Positions 59,528 to 64,000 of a DNA stretch of 64,000 bases are shown one piece after another. The stretch lies in the NCBI GenBank assembly GCA_030583925.1, contig CP129482.1, positions 2,976,001 to 3,040,000 on the forward strand, read 5' to 3'. The position numbers and the translations under genes were made by a program. A model generated the notes under the pieces. The model did not search any database, was not told the origin of the DNA, and saw only the letters and a program-made list of their open reading frames with translations. Source of the stretch: Anaerolineales bacterium (GTDB lineage Bacteria > Chloroflexota > Anaerolineae > Anaerolineales > Villigracilaceae). Every line of letters starts with the position of its first letter. Position 1 is the first letter of the stretch.

Positions 59528-61258
59528 CTACTTCCCCTTGATCATCCCCCTCGCCACCTGCAACAACTCATGCGCGGACCTGAGCGTCCCCTCGCCTACT
59601 TCACCGAGCATCTGCGAAAGTTCGAGCAGGCGCGGCTCGCCGTCCAGCCGTTCGACGCGCGTCAACGTGCGACCTTTGTCCACCAGTTTCTGCACCTGAT
59701 AATGTTCATCGCCGAAGACCGCGAGTTGCGGAAGATGCGTCACGCAGAAAACTTGATGCGAGCGCGAGAGATTCCAAAGTTTCTGCCCAACGGTCAGACC
59801 AACGCGCCCGCCGATCCCTTGGTCAATTTCATCGAAGATCAACGACGGCACTTCGTCTGCGCGGGCTAACACATTCTTCAATCCCAACATCAGCCGCGAC
59901 GTTTCGCCACCCGAGGCGATCTTCGCCAGCGGTTTGAGTCCCTCGCCTGGGTTCGGAGCGATCAAAAATTCCACGCGGTCGATCCCGTTCTGGTCGAACC
60001 CAATGCGCGGACCGCCGTTGAGCGGCACGCCGTTCGGGTCGGGCTTGGTCTGAAAGTCCACGCCAAATTTTGCAGCGGACATTTTCAAATCGTCCAACTC
60101 GGTTTCGATGCCGTGACTCATCTTCGTCGCGGCAGATTTGCGCTTCTCCGAAAGAGCCGCGCCTTGTTTGCCCAATTTCTCCAGCAGTTTCGCCTCTTCC
60201 AATTCCAATTCGTTGATGCGATCCGCCGCGCCTGTAATCGTCTCCAGTTGTTTGCGCGCGTTCTCGCCCGAAGCGATCACCGCAGGGATGCTCCCGCCGT
60301 ACTTGCGCGTGAGCGAATGAATCAGATCGAGTCGTTCTTCCACTTCATCGAGCCGCTTCGGGTTGAATTCGATCTCCTCCAAATAGTCGCGCAACTCGCC
60401 GATCACATTCGACATCGTATCGAGCAATACCTCGGCTTGATTCGCCAACTCGCTTTGCGCTGAATCGATTTTTGCGAGCGCGTGCAAGGCTTGCGCGGCT
60501 TGCCCAACCAAATCCGTCGCGGCGGGAGTCTCAGGCGAGCCTTCCTCCAAAACTGCAAGCGCCTCTTGCGCGTTCTGCGCCAGCGACTCGGCGTTCGCTA
60601 ATCGGTCGCGCTCTTTGCGCAACTCCTCATCTTCACCCGCTTTCAAACGCGCGGCTTCGATCTCCTCGGCTTGATACGTTAAGAATTCCACGCGGCGATC
60701 CGCATCGGCTTGCGCTTTGCGCAACTCGTTCAACTCGTGACGCAAATTCAACAACGCGTGATATGTCTGCCGATAATCGCTGAGGGGGCGCGCAACTTCG
60801 GCGTAGCGGTCGAGCAGACCCAAATGGGCGCGTGAATCGAGAAGCGATAAATGCTCCGCTTGCCCGTGAATATCCACGACCAGCGATCCAATTTCTTTTA
60901 GCAACGAAACGTTCACCGTCCGCCCATTGACGCGCGCCACGCTCCGCCCCTCCCTGCGGACTTCGCGCATCAACACGACGTAATTCGGATCGTCCATCAA
61001 TTCTTCGCGTTGCAGGATGGAATGCACCGCTTCTCTTTCTGGACCTTTGAGCTGGAACACACCCTCGACGAACGCGGCATCTGAATCAGTCCGCACGAAG
61101 GTCGTGTCCGCTTTGCCGCCGATGAGCATGACCACCGCATCGAGGATGATGGATTTGCCCGCGCCCGTTTCACCCGTGAGGATGATGAGCCCAGGACCGA
61201 AACGCAGGTCGAGTTTGTCTATGATCGCAAAGTTGTGTATGTGAAGTTCGGTAAGCAT
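59528..61258 (-). CDS. recN: DNA repair protein RecN
   Basis: 576-residue SMC-like ATPase of double-strand break repair. Walker A GETGAGKS is at 29-36; the coiled coils occupy about 160-370; signature LASGGETSRLMLGLK and Walker B PSLIFDEIDQGIGG near 460-490; final HLPQLAVFGD. The protein holds broken ends together for RecA. Length is normal. It is followed upstream by a B-box protein gene 10 nt away. Confidence 0.96.
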   Translation of the reverse strand: MLTELHIHNFAIIDKLDLRFGPGLIILTGETGAGKSIILDAVVMLIGGKADTTFVRTDSDAAFVEGVFQLKGPEREAVHSILQREELMDDPNYVVLMREVRREGRSVARVNGRTVNVSLLKEIGSLVVDIHGQAEHLSLLDSRAHLGLLDRYAEVARPLSDYRQTYHALLNLRHELNELRKAQADADRRVEFLTYQAEEIEAARLKAGEDEELRKERDRLANAESLAQNAQEALAVLEEGSPETPAATDLVGQAAQALHALAKIDSAQSELANQAEVLLDTMSNVIGELRDYLEEIEFNPKRLDEVEERLDLIHSLTRKYGGSIPAVIASGENARKQLETITGAADRINELELEEAKLLEKLGKQGAALSEKRKSAATKMSHGIETELDDLKMSAAKFGVDFQTKPDPNGVPLNGGPRIGFDQNGIDRVEFLIAPNPGEGLKPLAKIASGGETSRLMLGLKNVLARADEVPSLIFDEIDQGIGGRVGLTVGQKLWNLSRSHQVFCVTHLPQLAVFGDEHYQVQKLVDKGRTLTRVERLDGEPRLLELSQMLGEVGEGTLRSAHELLQVARGMIKGK

Positions 61259-61267
61259 GGTTAAGGT

Positions 61268-61789
61268 TTATCTGAACAATTGGATTCCAGAAAGTCGGGT
61301 GTAAACAACAGGAGTGGCAAGTATGAGATAGATGACTTGAAAAATGATTCCGAAAAATTGAAGCGTAAGCGCTTGGAACAAGATGACAGGAAGCGCGCCA
61401 ACCACAACGCCAACCGCAACGGTGATGAATAAACTTTTCGAGCGGCGTTTACCCGTCACCGCGCGCACGCCTTCGGCAATGGCAACGCCCGCAGTCGGCG
61501 CGCCAGCGGCAATGAGGAACCAGCCGATGAAACCGATTCCGCCGACCAGCGTGACGAGGAACGCGGCAATACCCGATAGCACGCTCGCGACAATGAAGCC
61601 AACGAGATAGTCGTACCATTCCGAGGTGTCGAATATTTTTTCCTGTTTGCGCACGCACTCCTTACAGCGATAGCCCGTCGGCGTGCGGACCGCGCAGGAG
61701 GCGCAGATGGGACGGTTGCAGTTGTTGCACCGCAGAGAGGTTTCGCGCGTGGGATGGTTGTAGCAGTAGAGTGTTTCAGTGGTTGTCAT
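61268..61789 (-). CDS. B-box-type zinc finger membrane protein
   Basis: 173 residues: an N-terminal zinc finger (CYNH at 9-12, CNNC at 21-24, CASCAV, CKECV) of the B-box/DUF4870 kind, then four membrane helices (about 60-170) with GIAAFLVTLVGGIGFIGWFLIAAGAP. It is common in this phylum and without assigned function. It starts 10 nt before recN on the same strand, so it shares a transcript. Confidence 0.8.
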   Translation of the reverse strand: MTTTETLYCYNHPTRETSLRCNNCNRPICASCAVRTPTGYRCKECVRKQEKIFDTSEWYDYLVGFIVASVLSGIAAFLVTLVGGIGFIGWFLIAAGAPTAGVAIAEGVRAVTGKRRSKSLFITVAVGVVVGALPVILFQALTLQFFGIIFQVIYLILATPVVYTRLSGIQLFR

Positions 61790-61862
61790 AACGAATCAAT
61801 CAGTCGCAGGCTTCAAATTGTTTGCTTGGGCAAGCGGACTAAAGTCCGCGTTCCCGAGTTGT

Positions 61863-62726
61863 TCATCTCGGCATTCCCAACGAGTTTTCGTTCATGTGCG
61901 CGGTCAGGTTGCGATAAAAATAGCCAGGGTCGCCAAAGCGGACGAACTGCGCGTTGATCTCCGCCGCACGGATGTCAATGTGATCGTCCTCCATCAGGCT
62001 GATCGGCGATTGACCGTCCACGCTGAGGACGGCGTTTTCGCCAGCGCTTGCAATGCTCACAGACGAGCCCTCCGCCAGCACGACGGCGCGATCCACCGAA
62101 AGGTGTGGGGCGATCGGCACAAGCAGAATGTTGCGCAGTTCAGGCGGCAGGATGGGTCCGCCCGCCGCGAGGGCGTAGGCAGTTGAACCCGTCGGAGTTG
62201 AAGCGATGAGTCCATCCGCCACATAACGGGTCAACGGTCTGCCATCCACCGAGGCGGTGAGGCGCACGGGGCGAAGCATCTGCCCGCGCCCGACGACGAC
62301 TTCGTTCAACGCAGTCCACTCGCCCATCGGGTCGCCCGCGCGAATGTGTTCGACGCGCAGCATCATGCGGTGTTCGATCCACGCGTCGCCGTTGAACAAT
62401 TTATCAAAGTACGCGCGCCAATCGCGGCGATCCACCTGCGTCAGAAAACCGAGCCTGCCGAGATTCACGCCCAGAATCGGCACGCCACTTGGGGCGCAGA
62501 GATGTCCCGCCCGCAAAACAGTTCCATCGCCGCCCGCGACAATCAACACATCGAACTCGCCGCCGCGCACGCGCTTCCGTAAATCTTCGTCGTAGATCAA
62601 GCCGCACGGCGCGTCGATGCCCTTGTCTTTCAGGTACACAGACATCGCTTTCGCTTCGGTCACGGCTTCGGGCATTTTCTGATGCGCAGTGACCACAGGT
62701 CGCTTGGGGATGAAGGCGTCGAGCAT
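61863..62726 (-). CDS. nadK: NAD kinase
   Basis: Transfers phosphate from ATP or polyphosphate to NAD. 287 residues with the GGDGT motif (about 64), GVNLGRLGFL, an NE/D pair in ALNEVVVGR and the strand-turn STPTGSTAYALAAGGPI. ATG 62726 lies 6 nt after a perfect TATAAT, so the mRNA is leaderless; the in-frame codon at 62756 lies upstream of the promoter. C-terminal 20 residues are normal. Confidence 0.95.
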   Translation of the reverse strand: MLDAFIPKRPVVTAHQKMPEAVTEAKAMSVYLKDKGIDAPCGLIYDEDLRKRVRGGEFDVLIVAGGDGTVLRAGHLCAPSGVPILGVNLGRLGFLTQVDRRDWRAYFDKLFNGDAWIEHRMMLRVEHIRAGDPMGEWTALNEVVVGRGQMLRPVRLTASVDGRPLTRYVADGLIASTPTGSTAYALAAGGPILPPELRNILLVPIAPHLSVDRAVVLAEGSSVSIASAGENAVLSVDGQSPISLMEDDHIDIRAAEINAQFVRFGDPGYFYRNLTAHMNENSLGMPR

Positions 62727-62732
62727 GGGATG

Positions 62733-62738
62733 ATTATA
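62733..62738 (-). promoter_or_regulatory. -10 box of leaderless nadK
   Basis: TATAAT on the minus strand, 6 nt before ATG 62726. Confidence 0.65.
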
Positions 62739-62774
62739 AAGTAAACAAGTAGACACGTATACAGGTTGACTTGT

Positions 62775-63287
62775 CTACGCCAACGCCTGATCGCAGACTG
62801 ACCGAAACCCGCATCTTTTACAACGGGACGCCTGCTCGTGCGACCGTGCGACTTCTTTCTTCATCCCATCGCGCTTCATTTCGGTGATCAACTCCAACAG
62901 GGATTGTTCCAACTCGAACGTGTACTCCACTGAAAAATTTTTATCGTCGTAATGGACGATCCCATACGGCGGACGTTTGCCGTACGTTTTTTCCACCAAT
63001 AAGCAATACGACGCCAATTGATAAATGTGCGAATCATACGGCGCTTCGGGCGCACGCCCCGATTTCACTTCGACAGGGATGATTTTTCCATTTTGTTCAA
63101 CAAGGTAATCGGGTTTACCAGTCAATTCGAGGGCGGCGTAGAAGAGCGGCTTCTCCAATTTGCTCCAACCGCGCGTGTCGGTGTAGATGACGCGTCCGCC
63201 AGGCAAGCCTGCTTCGCTCCGCTGGCGGTTTGATTGCCAGAAGAAGAGGAAGGCGAGGAGGATGAGGAGGATGGAGAGGTAGAGCAT
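62775..63287 (-). CDS. Cas4-like nuclease, C-terminal half with N-terminal membrane helix
   Basis: 170 residues. One membrane helix (about 1-18) is followed by the distal part of a Cas4/Dna2-type PD-(D/E)XK nuclease: the catalytic GKPDYLVEQ (Asp) and PVEVKSG (E-x-K), then HIYQLASYCLLVEK (Q-x3-Y) and three C-terminal Cys (CKRCGFRSVC). The His motif and the first Cys of the iron-sulfur cluster are missing here and occur in the upstream gene. There is no ribosome site; the repeat at 63292-63380 lies directly before ATG 63287. Confidence 0.8.
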   Translation of the reverse strand: MLYLSILLILLAFLFFWQSNRQRSEAGLPGGRVIYTDTRGWSKLEKPLFYAALELTGKPDYLVEQNGKIIPVEVKSGRAPEAPYDSHIYQLASYCLLVEKTYGKRPPYGIVHYDDKNFSVEYTFELEQSLLELITEMKRDGMKKEVARSHEQASRCKRCGFRSVCDQALA

Positions 63288-63291
63288 CGGA

Positions 63292-63380
63292 TTGGTAATT
63301 GGTAAATGGTAATTGGAGGTTTGAGGGTTGGAGAATTAGAGAAGTGGAGAATTGGAGACTGGAGATTAGAGACTAGAGAA
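63292..63380. repeat. Periodic TTGGTAAT/GGAGATTAGAGA repeat, copy 2
   Basis: TTGGTAA-type units pass into TTGGAGA, TTAGAGA, CTGGAGA and CTAGAGA units over about 85 nt. It fills the gap between the two halves of the Cas4-like gene and provides the stop codon (CTAG context) of the first half. Copy 1 is at 28903-28950. Confidence 0.8.
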
Positions 63381-63609
63381 TTTGCGCGGTGCAGTAGGCG
63401 ACAAACAAAATTAATGCGAGCGCCAGCAGAATCAACCCCATCGTCCGCGCGAGGGTGGAGGCGAGGACTTTGCGTCCGTGCTGGCGGTGGAGTTCGGAAC
63501 CTGTCGCCATTTCGGCTTGGTTCTCGGATGCGACTCCCTGCTTCTTGTACCACCAGGCGCGGCGACAGTAGAGGTAGTTCCCAATGTCGGATGAGCGGAC
63601 GACAGCCAC
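63373..63609 (-). CDS. Cas4-like nuclease, N-terminal half with C-terminal membrane helix
   Basis: 78 residues from GTG 63609. It contains SSDIGNYLYCRRAWWYKK (first iron-sulfur Cys) and GSELHRQHGRKV (the motif I His), exactly the N-terminal elements missing from the gene at 62775-63287, then a membrane helix (about 53-75). TATACT ends 6 nt before GTG 63609, so translation is probably leaderless. The last few codons lie in the repeat. Whether the two halves assemble is unknown. Confidence 0.75.
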   Translation of the reverse strand: MAVVRSSDIGNYLYCRRAWWYKKQGVASENQAEMATGSELHRQHGRKVLASTLARTMGLILLALALILFVAYCTAQIL

Positions 63610-63615
63610 AGGGGA

Positions 63616-63621
63616 AGTATA
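63616..63621 (-). promoter_or_regulatory. -10 box of leaderless Cas4-like N-half
   Basis: TATACT (5/6 of TATAAT) on the minus strand, 6 nt before the GTG start. Confidence 0.55.
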
Positions 63622-63791
63622 GCACAAATTTTCTAATTTTTCTGAGGCGCAAGGGTGCATCGCACCACGCCAACGAGCCTTCTCTGCTGGGCTGGATGAA
63701 TCGGCTCGTCAGAATTTACCCCCATTTGCAAAGTGCGACGCACTGCTCGCCCATTGTGAAAAACTTCTCAGCTCGCTTGCGACAATTTTCC

Positions 63792-63819
63792 TTGAGAAAA
63801 AACCCACGCCGAAGATAAT
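63792..63819 (+). promoter_or_regulatory. Promoter of MBL gene at right edge
   Basis: TTGAGA, 16 nt, GATAAT; transcription should start near 63826 and AAAGGAG follows in the leader. Confidence 0.5.
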
Positions 63820-63848
63820 GACCGTGTAACGCGAAAGGAGATGCAGAG

Positions 63849-64000
63849 ATGACAAAAGAATTGAGAGTCAAATTCTGGGGCGTGCGCGGGAGTTATCCTA
63901 CTCCAGGCGCGGGGACGATCCGCTTTGGGGGGAACACAGCCAGCGTCGAAGTGCGCGCAGGCGAGCGCACGATCATCCTCGACGCGGGGACGGGCATTAT
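63849..64000 (+). CDS. MBL-fold metallo-hydrolase, 5' part only
   Basis: The frame starts at ATG 63849 after AAAGGAGATG and runs off the window after about 50 residues. It opens with LRVKFWGVRGSYPTPG, then RFGGNTASVEVR and IILDAGTG, the standard start of the PhnP-like/ribonuclease Z-like MBL family that often hydrolyses cyclic phosphodiesters. The metal motif lies beyond the edge. Confidence 0.85.
   Translation, partial: MTKELRVKFWGVRGSYPTPGAGTIRFGGNTASVEVRAGERTIILDAGTGI

Noticed and set aside
62775..63609. CRISPR-Cas locus suggested by Cas4-like genes
   Set aside because: No direct-repeat array and no other cas gene is visible; the periodic repeat between the halves has no spacers. Stand-alone Cas4-like nucleases exist outside CRISPR systems.
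1..64000. tRNA or rRNA genes, prophage, insertion sequence with transposase, origin
   Set aside because: I found no cloverleaf, rRNA segment, transposase or phage gene, and no DnaA-box cluster by reading.

Overview
The window looks like a chromosome segment of an uncultured, non-phototrophic member of the Anaerolineae (phylum Chloroflexota). The signs are many lipoproteins with Thr/Pro-rich linkers, DUF6391 and zinc-ribbon membrane proteins, DinB and VOC families, PucC-like and 'quinate 5-dehydrogenase'-type proteins, moderate GC, and many genes whose -10 box sits 6-7 nt before the start codon (leaderless mRNAs). This assignment is inferred from gene content; no rRNA or tRNA was found.

Region 1 (1-13.8 kb, minus strand) encodes an importer/phosphatase unit: a HAD hydrolase, a P-loop kinase, an MFS transporter, an RpiR regulator, a three-gene ABC importer of the FbpABC/AfuABC type, a double-HAD protein, a HAD fused to a TIM-barrel epimerase, a PfkB kinase and an MBL-fold hydrolase cut by the left edge. 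Region 2 (13.7-21.0 kb, plus strand) is a divergent myo-inositol catabolic unit: LacI regulator, iolB, a transaldolase-family protein, iolD, iolE and iolG. The two are joined by regulation: the same 16-bp palindrome overlaps the -35 of both the rpiR and the first HAD promoter, and the lacI promoter carries its own perfect 14-bp palindrome. I infer a pathway that imports a phosphorylated polyol or sugar, removes the phosphate, and feeds inosose-type intermediates into the iol route, with the transaldolase or an unlinked enzyme replacing IolJ.

Region 3 (21-34 kb) starts with a structured candidate ncRNA and continues with small housekeeping and stress genes (zinc ribbons, HD phosphohydrolase, NodB deacetylase, MOSC, VOC, DinB), an ECF sigma/anti-sigma pair inserted next to a duplicated MFS gene end, a HAD, and an array of five GNAT genes carrying seven domains. 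Region 4 (34-50 kb) holds a 32-codon small ORF, a receiver protein, surface lipoproteins, a subtilase behind a c-di-GMP-I-like leader, an M23 peptidase, PAP2 and nucleotidyltransferase genes, a multi-GAF histidine kinase and an Asp-box propeller.

Region 5 (50-64 kb) contains surE, an alkyltransferase-like gene, a cytosine methyltransferase/Vsr pair, a GH99-like lipoprotein, holA, a PucC-like MFS, a hutX/dtxR iron module with matching operators, recN, NAD kinase, a Cas4-like nuclease split into two membrane-anchored halves by a repeat, and the start of an MBL-fold gene. Dispersed imperfect inverted repeats of several families fill many of the gaps.
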